Source: Azospirillum brasilense
GTDB taxonomy: Bacteria; Pseudomonadota; Alphaproteobacteria; Azospirillales; Azospirillaceae
Reading direction: 5' to 3'
NCBI RefSeq assembly: GCF_007827815.1
Contig: NZ_VITH01000003.1
Span: 186,001 to 250,000 of the forward strand
DNA: 64,000 bases
Position 1 is the stretch's first letter. Every line of letters starts with the position of its first letter. The notes under the pieces are model-generated. The model did no database searches and was not told the DNA's origin. It was given only the letters and a program-made list of their open reading frames with translations. Both the position numbers and the translations under genes were made by a program. Positions 39,417-48,236 of this stretch are shown here, one piece after another.

Positions 39417-40184
39417 TCAGGGCCGGTTCGATTCCAGGGGAGCGCCGCGGGACAGATGGGCGTGGGCCATGAAGGCGGCCTCCGTCCGGTTGGTGGCGCC
39501 CAGCTTCTTCAGCACATTGCGGACATGGGCCTTGGCGGTGTTCTCGCACATGCCCAGCATGTAGGCGATGAGCTTGTTCGACTTGCCCTCGCGCATGCAG
39601 GTCAGCACGGCCATCTCGCGCGGCGTCAGACCGCCGATCCGGTCGGTCACCGGCAGGTCGGCGCCCGGCCCCGGCGGCGGAACGGTGATGGTGCCGGGCG
39701 CCGGCGCGATCAGCGATTGCAGCGAGGTGGCGGGCACGAAGGTGCCCCCGGCAGCGACCAGCCGGATCGCCTCCAGCATGACCCCCAGCCCGAGGCTGGG
39801 CACGATGTAGCCGCGCACGCCAAGGCGCAGGCTTTCCAGGATCATCCCGCCGTCGTCGCGGTCGGAGATGATCACCAGCGGCACCGGCAGGCAGGCCGAC
39901 ACGGCGTCGCGGATGGCCGCGCACAGGACGTCGTTCAGCCCCGCCTGCGCGCCGATGTTGCACAGCACGACCTCCGCCCGCCCGTCCCGCGCCAGGGCCC
40001 CGGCGGCGTCCTTCAGCGAGGCCACCGACCGCACGGTCATGTCCCGGCACAGCGTGCCGAGCCCGAGCGAGAAGCAATCCCGCGTCAGGCTGTTCGGGTC
40101 GGCCAGGACCACCGCAATGCCTGGAACGATGCCGGGCATGATCCCTGGGGCGATCCCCGCTTGATGCTTGATGTCCGTCGTCAT
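39417..40184 (-). CDS. LuxR/NarL-type regulator with degenerate receiver (2)
   Basis: A 255-residue regulator beginning MTTDIKHQAG after AAGGGGGAG. The receiver-like domain has ADP in place of the acidic pair, Asn76 at the phospho-acceptor site (EVVLCNIGAQ) and no conserved Lys (GYIVPS). The helix LEAIRLVAAGGTFVPA matches its neighbours. The LuxR HTH at about 188-245 is intact (LTPREMAVLTCMREGKSNKL, NTAKAHVRNVLKKLGATNRTEA). It is convergent with regulator 1 and clearly paralogous to it, sharing the NRTEA end of the HTH. Confidence 0.88.
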   Translation of the reverse strand: MTTDIKHQAGIAPGIMPGIVPGIAVVLADPNSLTRDCFSLGLGTLCRDMTVRSVASLKDAAGALARDGRAEVVLCNIGAQAGLNDVLCAAIRDAVSACLPVPLVIISDRDDGGMILESLRLGVRGYIVPSLGLGVMLEAIRLVAAGGTFVPATSLQSLIAPAPGTITVPPPGPGADLPVTDRIGGLTPREMAVLTCMREGKSNKLIAYMLGMCENTAKAHVRNVLKKLGATNRTEAAFMAHAHLSRGAPLESNRP

Positions 40185-40893
40185 CCGCTCCCCCTTTCGG
40201 TCAAACGCCAATGCGTCCCATCTCTTCAAACCGGAGTTGCGGACCGCGATCCGCCCTTGCCGGTGAGTGGGGCTTCAATTCTCGGGTGAGCGCGTCCGCT
40301 CGCGGATACTCGGAAAGATTTTATTTTTTCCATTTTCAGCGTCTTCCCCTGCCGACCGGTTGGCCTGTTTCTGTTGGAAGATCATCAGGAATGCTTGCGC
40401 GATCTGCATTTGATGTTTTCAACGTTACCAGAACAGCAGGACCGGTAAATACGCACTTCGATGCAAGGTTGTGATGGGGCCGCGTTTTAGTCCGTACTCA
40501 TTTCGGCGCCCTTCAGGCCGTGTTTCCCAGGGCGCGTACGCCTTTGTGCGGATGGGGGCGGTGTAGACCGTGCATCCCGCCGCATCTTGGGACCGGGCCG
40601 GATGGGGCTGCCGACGCCCCATGTCTCCTTCGCATCCGAAAGAACAGGCCCAAATGGTGCAAGTCAGGGTGCGATATGCTCTGACCAATGGAAAGATCAG
40701 AGAGACCAAGCGCTGCGCTTCAGGATGTGCACCACCCGAACCCCTCCGGAATACACGGGGTTCGATGGGAAATATTTCAAATAGGAGGTAAAGACCAAGG
40801 CCGACTTGGCTAATTCTGCGCGGGATTGACGTTGACGGTGGACAGGGTGCAGTGCAGCATCAGGTTCGAATAATGGGTCGGGAGACATCCTTC
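40185..40893. other. 709-bp intergenic region between divergent regulators 2 and 3
   Basis: No convincing gene. Bases about 40310-40450 are AT-rich (GATTTTATTTTTTCCATTTTC). A palindrome GAAATATTTC lies at 40769-40778. AGGAGGT at 40783-40789 looks like a ribosome site but no start codon follows at usable distance. The region must carry promoters for both flanking regulator genes. Confidence 0.5.
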
Positions 40894-41673
40894 ATGGCAT
40901 CGTACGGGACGGCGGCTCCATCACCCCATGGCGGCGCACACGCTCCCGGACCGGCAAACGGGCACCGGGGCATCGCGGCCCTTCTTCTCGACGAAAGCCC
41001 GTTGACCCGCGAATGCCTGTCCGCCGGTCTCAGCCTGCGTGATCCGTCCCTCCAGGTGCGGACCGCGGCGTCCCTGGACGAGGCGAGGACGATCCTTGCC
41101 GCCGGAACCCCTCCCGCCGTCGTGCTGTGCAACGTCGCCAGCCTGACCCCGCCCGGGGGCAGCGTCCTGGCGACGCTGCGCGGTCTTGCCGGGGCCTTCG
41201 GCGGAACGCCGTTGGTCGTGCTGACCGATGGGGAGGAGACGGATCTGCCGCGGGAGGCCAGCCGGTTGGGCGTGCGGGGGTGCCTGCCGACCAGCGTCGG
41301 CCTCGCCGTCGCCCGCGAGGCGGTCCGTCTGGTGGCCGGCGGCGGGACCTTCTTCCCCTCCCCCTTCCTGAACCGCCCGCTGCATCATGGCGAGGCCGTG
41401 GAGGACGACCCGCCCGCGCCGACCGGCGGGGCGGCGCTGACCGCGCGCCAGCGCGGCGTGCTGCAACGGCTTCGCGAGGGGAAATCGAACCGCGTCATCG
41501 CGCAGGAACTGGGGATCAGCGAGAACACGGCGAAGGTCCATGTCCGCGGCATCCTGCGGGCGCTGGGCGCCGCCAACCGCGCCGAGGCCGTGCGCAAGGC
41601 GTGGCAGCCGGCCGAACCGTCCGCCCGGGAGTCGATCAGCGGGAGTCGGGATCAGGGTCCGGATCTGGACTGA
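40894..41673 (+). CDS. LuxR/NarL-type regulator with degenerate receiver (3)
   Basis: A 259-residue regulator; start at MASYGTAAPS after GGGAG (an upstream Met at 40873 lies within that leader). Acidic pair kept as LDE, phospho-acceptor replaced by Asn80 (AVVLCNVASL), conserved Lys absent (GCLPTS). HTH at about 185-240 intact (LTARQRGVLQRLREGKSNRV, NTAKVHVRGILRALGAANRAEAV). Same architecture as regulators 1 and 2. Its end overlaps the convergent receiver-only gene by 38 bases. Confidence 0.88.
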   Translation: MASYGTAAPSPHGGAHAPGPANGHRGIAALLLDESPLTRECLSAGLSLRDPSLQVRTAASLDEARTILAAGTPPAVVLCNVASLTPPGGSVLATLRGLAGAFGGTPLVVLTDGEETDLPREASRLGVRGCLPTSVGLAVAREAVRLVAGGGTFFPSPFLNRPLHHGEAVEDDPPAPTGGAALTARQRGVLQRLREGKSNRVIAQELGISENTAKVHVRGILRALGAANRAEAVRKAWQPAEPSARESISGSRDQGPDLD

Positions 41674-42172
41674 CCGTCCCGCCGCCGTGGATCAGCCGCA
41701 GGGCAGCGATCACCTCGGCCAGCGGCATCCGTCCGCTCAGCACCCCACGCAGCCCGAGACGCGCCGCGGCGGCGGCCACCGCCGCGCCGGGCCGGTCGGC
41801 GAGAACCGCCACGGGGGGATGAGGACCACCACCGGACAGCGCGTCCAGCAGGTGGCCGACCCCGCCTTTCGCCGGGTCGGCGCGCCCGATGCTGACCAGG
41901 ACCACGTCGGCGCCGCGCAGGGCGGCGGGAAGGTCGGCCAGCGCCGTGGTGCTGCGCTGGTGGCTCACCGCCACGTCCGGCGCGAAGGCGGTGATCGCCG
42001 CGGCGAGGCTTTCGCCGAACAGCGCGCGGTCGTCGATCAGCAGCACGGCGATCGGTGCCCGCCCGCCGGTCCGCGCATCGGAACGGGGAGGACGGGCACC
42101 GCCCCGCGCGCCGGCGGGCGCACGGGGCATGAAGTCTCGACGGATGCCGGCCAGCGCGTCCAACCCGAACAT
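41636..42172 (-). CDS. Receiver-only protein with degenerate phosphorylation site
   Basis: A 178-residue protein: a 38-residue Arg/Pro/Gly-rich lead, then a receiver-like domain (about 40-165; VLLIDDRALFGESL acidic pair intact). The acceptor position is Ser94 (DVVLVSIGRAD) and the Lys position reads VLSGR. The end of the domain (LRLIHGGGTVSPDPD) matches the LuxR-type neighbours exactly where their linker to the HTH begins, but the protein stops there, so it looks like a regulator that lost its DNA-binding half. It could act as a dimerisation partner or anti-regulator. The ribosome site is weak (GAAAG). Confidence 0.7.
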   Translation of the reverse strand: MFGLDALAGIRRDFMPRAPAGARGGARPPRSDARTGGRAPIAVLLIDDRALFGESLAAAITAFAPDVAVSHQRSTTALADLPAALRGADVVLVSIGRADPAKGGVGHLLDALSGGGPHPPVAVLADRPGAAVAAAAARLGLRGVLSGRMPLAEVIAALRLIHGGGTVSPDPDPDPDSR

Positions 42173-42296
42173 GGCTGTGTCTTTCGGAATCGGGAGATCC
42201 CAGCCGGCTCCCCGCGCCGGGCCGCCATCGCCGGAGCGGGGACGGCCCGGTCAGGGCACCGCTGCGTGGCCGGAGTGCACGGGCACCGCGCCCGCG

Positions 42297-43736
42297 TCAA
42301 TCCGCCAGGTCGGAAGCGGCGGCCGCAAGCTGTCCGGAGAAGGGCAGGACACAGGCGTCGCCCGCGAAGCTGTTGCTGAGCAGCATCGCCTCCGCCGCCT
42401 TGCGCCGCTTCGCCGCGTCGGGCCGCACATCGCGCCGGCCAACGGATCCGTAATGGAACCCCGCAGCCGCCATGGCCGCCGGGTCGTAGACGTTGCGCAG
42501 ATCGACCATCACCGGGCGGCGCATCAGGCCGCGGACGCGGCCCAGATCCAGCGCGCGGAACTCGTTCCATTCCGTCAGGATGGCGACGCAGTCGGCCTCG
42601 GCGAGCGGGGCGTAGGCGTCGTCGTGCCAGACCACGCCGGGCAGCAGATGGCGCCCCTCCTCCATGCCGGCGGGGTCGTAGGCGTGAACCGTGGCGCCGG
42701 CCTGCTGAAGCAGCGGGATGATCTCCAGGCTCGCCGCCTCGCGCATGTCGTTGGTGTCGGGCTTGAAGGTGATGCCCAGCACGGCGATCCTCTTGCCCGC
42801 CGCGTCCGATCCGCAGGCCTGGAGAATCCGCGCGGCCATCAGCCGCTTGCGCGCCCGGTTCACGTCCACCACCGTTTCGATCAGCCGGACCGGCGCGCCG
42901 TGCTGCCGCCCGGTGCGCACCAGCGCCTCGGTGTCCTTGGGGAAGCAGGAGCCGCCGAAGCCCGGCCCGGCGTTCAGGAACGGCCGCCCGATGCGCCCGT
43001 CCAGCCCCATGCCCGCCGCCACGTCCTGCACGTCGGCCCCCACCCGTTCGCACAGGTCGGCCACCTCGTTGATGAAGGTGATCTTGAAGGCCAGGAAGGC
43101 GTTGGCCGAGTATTTGGTCAGCTCCGCCGTCTCGATGCCGGTATGCACGAAGGGCGTCCCGGCGCGGATCAGCGGCTGGTAGAGAGCGTCCATCACCGCC
43201 CGCGCGCGGTCAGAATCGGCACCGATCACCACGCGGTCGGGCTGCATGAAGTCGCCGATGGCCGAGCCTTCGCGCAGGAATTCCGGATTGGACACCACGT
43301 CGAACTCGGCGCGCGGGTTGATGTCCCGCACGATGGCGGCGACTTGGCGGCCAGTGCCGACCGGCACCGTCGATTTGGTCACGATGACCGTGTAGCGGGT
43401 CATCGTCCGCGCGATCTCCGCCGCCGCCGCGTGAACGTAGGTCAGGTCGGCCCCGCCGTCGCCGGGTCGGGAGGGGGTTCCGACCGCGATCAGCACCACG
43501 TCGGCCCCCTCCATGGCGACCGCGAGGTCGGACGTGAAGGACAGACGCTCCGCCGCCATGTTGCGCGCCACAAGGACGTCCAGGCCGGGTTCGTAGATGG
43601 GGATCTCGCCGCCCCTCAGGCGCCGGATTTTCGATTCATCCTTGTCCACACAGCACACGTCGATGCCGAATTCGGCAAAGCAGGCGCCGGACACGAGACC
43701 GACATAGCCGGTCCCCACAACAGCGATCCGCATCAT
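42297..43736 (-). CDS. ugd: UDP-glucose 6-dehydrogenase
   Basis: A 479-residue enzyme converting UDP-glucose to UDP-glucuronate with 2 NAD+. NAD-binding GTGYVGLVSGACFAEFG opens the protein; VSNPEFLREG, the catalytic-Cys motif GFGGSCFPKD and the second Rossmann half GITFKPDTNDMREA follow. The length exceeds the typical 440 by an Ala/Arg-rich tail. Tandem ATGs (43736, 43733) follow AGGAG. It is last in the left arm of the exopolysaccharide locus and supplies UDP-GlcA to the decarboxylase at the other end of the arm. Confidence 0.95.
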   Translation of the reverse strand: MMRIAVVGTGYVGLVSGACFAEFGIDVCCVDKDESKIRRLRGGEIPIYEPGLDVLVARNMAAERLSFTSDLAVAMEGADVVLIAVGTPSRPGDGGADLTYVHAAAAEIARTMTRYTVIVTKSTVPVGTGRQVAAIVRDINPRAEFDVVSNPEFLREGSAIGDFMQPDRVVIGADSDRARAVMDALYQPLIRAGTPFVHTGIETAELTKYSANAFLAFKITFINEVADLCERVGADVQDVAAGMGLDGRIGRPFLNAGPGFGGSCFPKDTEALVRTGRQHGAPVRLIETVVDVNRARKRLMAARILQACGSDAAGKRIAVLGITFKPDTNDMREAASLEIIPLLQQAGATVHAYDPAGMEEGRHLLPGVVWHDDAYAPLAEADCVAILTEWNEFRALDLGRVRGLMRRPVMVDLRNVYDPAAMAAAGFHYGSVGRRDVRPDAAKRRKAAEAMLLSNSFAGDACVLPFSGQLAAAASDLAD

Positions 43737-43813
43737 TCCACTCCTGTTGCTTGATGGCGTTGCCGAAGCCATCCCTGGCCGGCTCGAAGGTTGGCCGGCT
43801 TGAAAAATGACCG

Positions 43814-44821
43814 TCAGGCCACGGCGCGCTCCGCCATGCCGCTTGATTGGCCGCTCGATTGGACATCGTCCCGGCCGTTCTCGCGCAGCGCCCAGCGCAC
43901 GGTTTCCGCCAGCCCCTGCTCCAGACGCGTGCGCGGCGTCCAGCCGAGCACCGCCCCGGCGTAGGCCACGTCCGCCTGCACGCTGCGCTGCTCGCCCGGA
44001 CGTTCGGGGTGGTAGAGCACGGGATGGTCGGCCCGCGTGCGCCCCAGGGCCCCCAGCGCGAGGTCGGCCAGTTCGCTGATGCTGGTCTGCCGCCCGCTGC
44101 CGAGGTTGAAGATCCTGCCGTGGCTGGCCGGGTTGTCGAGCGCGCCGACCCAGGCGTCCACCACGTCGTCGATGAAGACGAAATCGCGGGTCTGCTTGCC
44201 GTCGCCATAGATGCGGATCGGCTCGCCGCGGATGATGTTGCCCAGGAAGATGCCCAGCACCCCCTGGTAGGGGTTGTCCACCGCCTGCCGCGGCCCGTAG
44301 ACGTTGTACATGCGGAAGGAGGTGACGGCCAGACCGCCCGGCAGGTCGGGCCGCTCCGCCGTCAGATGCACGTAGCGCTCGCCCGCGTATTTCGTCACCC
44401 CGTAGTAGGACACCGGGGAACAGGGCGTGTCCTCCGGCGTCGGCACCACCGCGGCGTTGCCGTAGGCGCTCATCGAGCTGGCGTAGAGCAGGCGCTTCAC
44501 CCCGCGCTCGACGCACTGCTGGAGGACGTTCACCGTCCCCTCCACGTTGGTGCGCAGGTCACCGACCGGGTTGCTGAAGGCGCGGATGATCGACACCTGC
44601 CCGGCGATGTGGATCACCGCGTCGGGCACCTCCTCGAACGCCGCGTCGAGGTCGGCGGGGTTGGTGACGTCGCCGCGGATGTAGCGCACCTCCGCCGGCA
44701 CGTTGGAGCGCAGCCCGGTGGACTCGTTGTCGATCACCGTCACCCGATGGCCGAGCGACACGAGGCGGTGCGTGATGTGGGAGCCGATGAATCCGGCCCC
44801 GCCCGTTACAAGCACGTTCAT
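43814..44821 (-). CDS. NAD-dependent nucleotide-sugar epimerase (UDP-glucose 4-epimerase-like SDR)
   Basis: A 335-residue extended SDR with [20 protein letters not shown] and the YxxxK pair in YYGVTKYAGE, plus the FRMYNVYGPRQ and GKQTRDFVFIDDV segments of the GalE/WbpP group. The start at MNVLVTGG follows GGAGG; an upstream in-frame Met overlaps that site. It probably interconverts UDP-hexoses or UDP-HexNAc/uronates for the polysaccharide; the exact sugar is not fixed. It follows the next SDR gene by 27 bases. Confidence 0.88.
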   Translation of the reverse strand: MNVLVTGGAGFIGSHITHRLVSLGHRVTVIDNESTGLRSNVPAEVRYIRGDVTNPADLDAAFEEVPDAVIHIAGQVSIIRAFSNPVGDLRTNVEGTVNVLQQCVERGVKRLLYASSMSAYGNAAVVPTPEDTPCSPVSYYGVTKYAGERYVHLTAERPDLPGGLAVTSFRMYNVYGPRQAVDNPYQGVLGIFLGNIIRGEPIRIYGDGKQTRDFVFIDDVVDAWVGALDNPASHGRIFNLGSGRQTSISELADLALGALGRTRADHPVLYHPERPGEQRSVQADVAYAGAVLGWTPRTRLEQGLAETVRWALRENGRDDVQSSGQSSGMAERAVA

Positions 44822-44848
44822 TGGTTCCTCCACCGCACAGGGGTCGGG

Positions 44849-45928
44849 TTACGCGCTGAGGGCGATGCGGCCCGGTTCGAGCTGGGTCTGGTCCGTGGGC
44901 AGGCCGTTCTGCGCGAGGTAGCGTTCCGCCCAGTCCCACAGGCGGCGGATGCCGGTGTCGCGGTCGACCTGCGGGCGCCAGCCGAGGACCTGCTCGGCCT
45001 TGCGGATGTCGCTGACGTAGCAGGGCTGGTCGCCGGGCCGCCAGTCGGAGAAATCGGCCTCCACCGGCGCGCCGCGCAGGGTGGACAGCATCTCCCCGAA
45101 CTCGCGCCAGACCGAGATGGTGTTCTCTGGACCACCGCCGATGTTGAAGACCTGCCCGCGGCTGACCTCGATCTTCTCGGTGGCGAGGCGGAAGGCGCGC
45201 ACGAGGTCCTCGACGAACAGCACGTCGCGCACCTGCATGCCGTCGCCGTAGATGTGGATGGGCCGCCCGCTCAGCGCCGAGATGATGAAATGCGCGACCC
45301 AGCCCTGGTCCTCGTTGCCGAACTGGCGCGGGCCGTAGATGCAGCTCATCCGGAAGACGACGGTCGGCAGGTCGTAGATGCGGGCGTAGTCGCGCACATA
45401 CTGGTCCGCCGCCCCCTTGGAGCAGCCGTAGGGCGAATGGAAGTCCAGCGGCTCCGCCTCCGAGACGCCGAGCGGACGGTCGACAAAGCGGTAGCGGCTG
45501 CCGGTCTGCTCCACCGCCACATGCTCCAGCCCGCCATAGACCTTGTTGGTCGAGGTGAAGACCACCTTCGGCGGAGTCTTCATGCGGCGCGCCGCCTCCA
45601 GCACGTTGAAGGTGCCGAGCGCGTTGATGTCGAAGTCGGTGCGCGGATCGTCCAGCGACGAGGTCACCGCGACCTGCCCGGCGAGGTGATAGACCTCCTC
45701 CGCCCCGGCCATGCAGGCTTTGACGGCGGCGAAATCGCGCACGTCGGCCTTCATGAAGGTCAGGCGGGAGCCGGCGTTGAGGGTTTGCAGCCACGCCGCG
45801 TTCCGCTCGCTGCCCGGCCGCAGCAGGGCGTCCAGGACGACGACGTCGCGCCCGTCCTCCAGCAGGTTCTTGACCAGATTGCAGCCGACGAAGCCGGCCC
45901 CGCCGGTCACGAGCGTTTTGCCTTCCAT
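44849..45928 (-). CDS. NAD-dependent epimerase, CDP-paratose/tyvelose 2-epimerase-like
   Basis: A 359-residue extended SDR. VTGGAGFVGCNL opens it; the STNKVYG block ([12 protein letters not shown]) and YGCSKGAADQYV are hallmarks of the RfbE/CDP-tyvelose epimerase branch. The catalytic Tyr-Lys pair is intact, and the family's YGPRQFGNEDQGWVAHFI stretch is present. It is the active-looking paralogue of the SDR at 48233, which lacks the Tyr. Start at MEGKTLV after GGAGAAG. True tyvelose synthesis would need CDP-sugar genes that are not here, so the substrate is probably another nucleotide hexose. Confidence 0.85.
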   Translation of the reverse strand: MEGKTLVTGGAGFVGCNLVKNLLEDGRDVVVLDALLRPGSERNAAWLQTLNAGSRLTFMKADVRDFAAVKACMAGAEEVYHLAGQVAVTSSLDDPRTDFDINALGTFNVLEAARRMKTPPKVVFTSTNKVYGGLEHVAVEQTGSRYRFVDRPLGVSEAEPLDFHSPYGCSKGAADQYVRDYARIYDLPTVVFRMSCIYGPRQFGNEDQGWVAHFIISALSGRPIHIYGDGMQVRDVLFVEDLVRAFRLATEKIEVSRGQVFNIGGGPENTISVWREFGEMLSTLRGAPVEADFSDWRPGDQPCYVSDIRKAEQVLGWRPQVDRDTGIRRLWDWAERYLAQNGLPTDQTQLEPGRIALSA

Positions 45929-45987
45929 AGGTGTCTTCTCCATTGCTGCGGCTTTTACCGGTTGGGCAGGGGGTGTTTGGCAGGGGT

Positions 45988-47232
45988 TCAGGCGGCCTTG
46001 AGGACGGCGGCGCCCGACGGGCGGCGGACCACCGCCTCGTAGAGCCGGTGGGTGTCGGCGGCGGCGGCGGCCCAGTCGAAGCGCTGGGTGGCGCGCAGGC
46101 GGCCGTGGCGGCCCATCCGTGCCCGCCGCTCGGGGTCGGCGGCCAGCTGCTCGACGGCGGCGCGCAGGGCCAGCGGGTCGCCCGGCTCGACGATCACCGC
46201 GCAGCCGTCGTCAACCTGATGGGGGATGCCGCCGACCCGGGTCGTCACCACCGGGACACCGAAGGCCATCGCCTCCAGGATCACGTTGGGGAAGGTGTCG
46301 GCCAGGGTCGGGAAGACGAACAGGTCGGAGCGGCGGAACATGGCGGCGACCTCCGCCTCGGCCAGATTGCCGGTGAGGTGGATGGTCTGGCCCGGCCCGC
46401 AGCGGCGCTGGTACGCCTCGTAATCGACGAAGTCCCGCTTCTCGCCGCCGACGATCAGGCGGAACGGCATCGACAGCCCCACGAAGGCGTCGAGCAGCAC
46501 GCCCAGCCCCTTGTTGGCCGTGTGGTTGGCCAGGAAGAAGGCGGTGAACGGGCCGCCGTCCTCCTCCCGCTCGGGGATGCCGAACTTGCGGTGGATGTCC
46601 TGGTCCGCCGCGGTCGGCGTCCCCCATTCGGTCGGTCGGTCGACGCCATAGGGAATGACGGCGATGTCGTCCCCCGTGAAGCCGAAGCCGCGGACGATGG
46701 GCAGGTCGACGGGCGAGATCGCGCAGATCGCCGCGGCGTTGCGGACGACGTAGCGGACCGGGCGGTCGATCAGCAGGTCCCAGGCCAGCCGCCGCGCCGC
46801 GTCCATGCGCCGGAAGGCCGCCGGGTTGCCGATCTCCACAAAGCCGTGGGTGGACACCACGTAGGGCACGCCCTTCGCCACGCAGGCGCGGGCCACCCGC
46901 ATCATCTCCAGCGCCGGGATCGGGTTGTGGATGTGCACCAGATCGTAGGAGCCGTGGCGGATCAGCGCCGGGATGCTCGACTGGTAGAACAGGGTCTTCG
47001 CACGGTTGGGCAGCATGGAATCGAGCCCGGCGAAGGGGCTGGAGGTCCGCACCTCGATGCGCTCGCCCGGCTTGCTCAGATCCATCGGGACCCGGCTCGC
47101 CATGCCCATGTTCGCGATGTCGATGCGGTCGTGCGCCTGCAGCGCGACGCTCAGCTTCTCCGCCGCCTTGCTGGCGCCGCTGACCGCCAGATGCGGCGGC
47201 ACGACGATCGCCGACAGGATCTTCAGGCTCAT
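45988..47232 (-). CDS. Glycosyltransferase family 4
   Basis: A 414-residue GT-B enzyme. N-terminal donor-independent half HLAVSGASKAAEKL with VHIHNPIPALEMM and STHGFVEIG; C-terminal half with FLANHTANKGLGVLLDAF, the GT4 motif FPTLADTFPNVILEAMAFG-type E(x7)E block and VVTTRVGGIPHQV. It transfers a sugar from a nucleotide donor to a growing lipid-linked oligosaccharide at the cytoplasmic face. The ribosome site is weak (GGGGA), and the gene is preceded by 197 AT-rich bases with two repeated dyads. Confidence 0.9.
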   Translation of the reverse strand: MSLKILSAIVVPPHLAVSGASKAAEKLSVALQAHDRIDIANMGMASRVPMDLSKPGERIEVRTSSPFAGLDSMLPNRAKTLFYQSSIPALIRHGSYDLVHIHNPIPALEMMRVARACVAKGVPYVVSTHGFVEIGNPAAFRRMDAARRLAWDLLIDRPVRYVVRNAAAICAISPVDLPIVRGFGFTGDDIAVIPYGVDRPTEWGTPTAADQDIHRKFGIPEREEDGGPFTAFFLANHTANKGLGVLLDAFVGLSMPFRLIVGGEKRDFVDYEAYQRRCGPGQTIHLTGNLAEAEVAAMFRRSDLFVFPTLADTFPNVILEAMAFGVPVVTTRVGGIPHQVDDGCAVIVEPGDPLALRAAVEQLAADPERRARMGRHGRLRATQRFDWAAAAADTHRLYEAVVRRPSGAAVLKAA

Positions 47233-47327
47233 TGCAGGAATCCCCGACTGTCATGGAAGCGCGGGCCGCATCGGTCGCGGTTCACGGCGCTGTTCCGAGG
47301 TCGTTCAGGAAAATCCGCCGATGCAAG

Positions 47328-47394
47328 GCCGTTTCATTTTAAAAACGGCACTCACAGACACAGCATCGGAGGCGTTTTCATTTTTAATAACGGC
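47328..47394. promoter_or_regulatory. Two similar AT-centred dyads upstream of the GT4 gene
   Basis: GCCGTTTCATTTTAAAAACGGC-like copies lie at 47328-47349 (perfect GCCGTTT/AAACGGC arms) and 47371-47394 (imperfect), 43 bases start to start. They lie within the 197-bp gap before the minus-strand GT4 start. They may be operators, or terminators of the upstream WecG gene. Confidence 0.45.
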
Positions 47395-47429
47395 GCTTCT
47401 CTTTGGCAATCACCAAACAACCGTCGCGT

Positions 47430-48236
47430 CTAGCCAAATCGAAGCTCTCCTTTCGGACGGCGCGCCTGGCCGCTGCGGACCAGCGGCATCTGCACCGCCT
47501 GGCAGGCCAGCAGGAACAGGAAGGCCGGATTCAGCATGACGTAGCGCCGCCACAGCCGCCGCGGTTCGGTGGACAGCCGGAACAGCCATTCCAGGCCGTT
47601 GTTCTGCATCCACATCGGCGCCTGCGGCTGTTTCCCGGCGATGAAGTCGAAAGCGGCGCCGACCGCGATCAGCGGCATCGACAGCGCCGCCTTGTGCTCG
47701 TAGACCCAGGTCTCCTGGCGCGGGCAGCCCAGCCCGACGAAGACGATCCGCGCGCCGGACTCGATGATCTCACGGTCCACCGCCGCGCGCTCCTCGCTGC
47801 TCAGGGTGCGGAAGGCGGACGGGCGGGCGCCGGCGATGATCAGGCCGGGGAAGCGCTCCGTCAATGCCGCGGTCAGCGTGTCGAGCAGCGCCGCCGTGGC
47901 TCCGTAGAGGTAGATGGGCAGTCCCTTCGCCGCCGCCGCCGCGCAGGTGCGCAGCATCAGGTTCGGACCATAGACGCGGTCCGGCAGGGCGGCGCCGTGC
48001 AGCCGGTTCAGCGCCCAGCGCACCGGCTGGCCGTCCGGGGTCACGAGGTCGATGGCGTTCAGGCGGTAACGGTGCTCCGGATCGAGCGCCCCGGTCATCA
48101 CCCCGTGTACGGCGAGCGCGCTGACCGCAAAGGGTTTTTGCTGTTCCGCCGCGTCGATGATGGCGCGCACGCCGGCCTCGTAATCGACGGCGTTGACATA
48201 GACGCCGAGCACTTCCTTTTTCCCATGGTCGATCAT
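47430..48236 (-). CDS. WecG/TagA/CpsF-family glycosyltransferase
   Basis: A 268-residue transferase (GT26). Typical segments: [65 protein letters not shown] and [17 protein letters not shown]. The family transfers ManNAc(A) or similar onto Und-PP-linked first sugars at the membrane. The ATG overlaps the stop of the preceding SDR gene (ATGA), so both are translationally coupled. C-terminal [12 protein letters not shown] is hydrophobic and may aid membrane attachment. Confidence 0.92.
   Translation of the reverse strand: MIDHGKKEVLGVYVNAVDYEAGVRAIIDAAEQQKPFAVSALAVHGVMTGALDPEHRYRLNAIDLVTPDGQPVRWALNRLHGAALPDRVYGPNLMLRTCAAAAAKGLPIYLYGATAALLDTLTAALTERFPGLIIAGARPSAFRTLSSEERAAVDREIIESGARIVFVGLGCPRQETWVYEHKAALSMPLIAVGAAFDFIAGKQPQAPMWMQNNGLEWLFRLSTEPRRLWRRYVMLNPAFLFLLACQAVQMPLVRSGQARRPKGELRFG

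Noticed and set aside
40211..40474. An 87-codon plus-strand ORF in the gap between regulators 2 and 3
   Set aside because: No ribosome site; composition changes across its length and it crosses an AT-rich patch; no recognisable motif.
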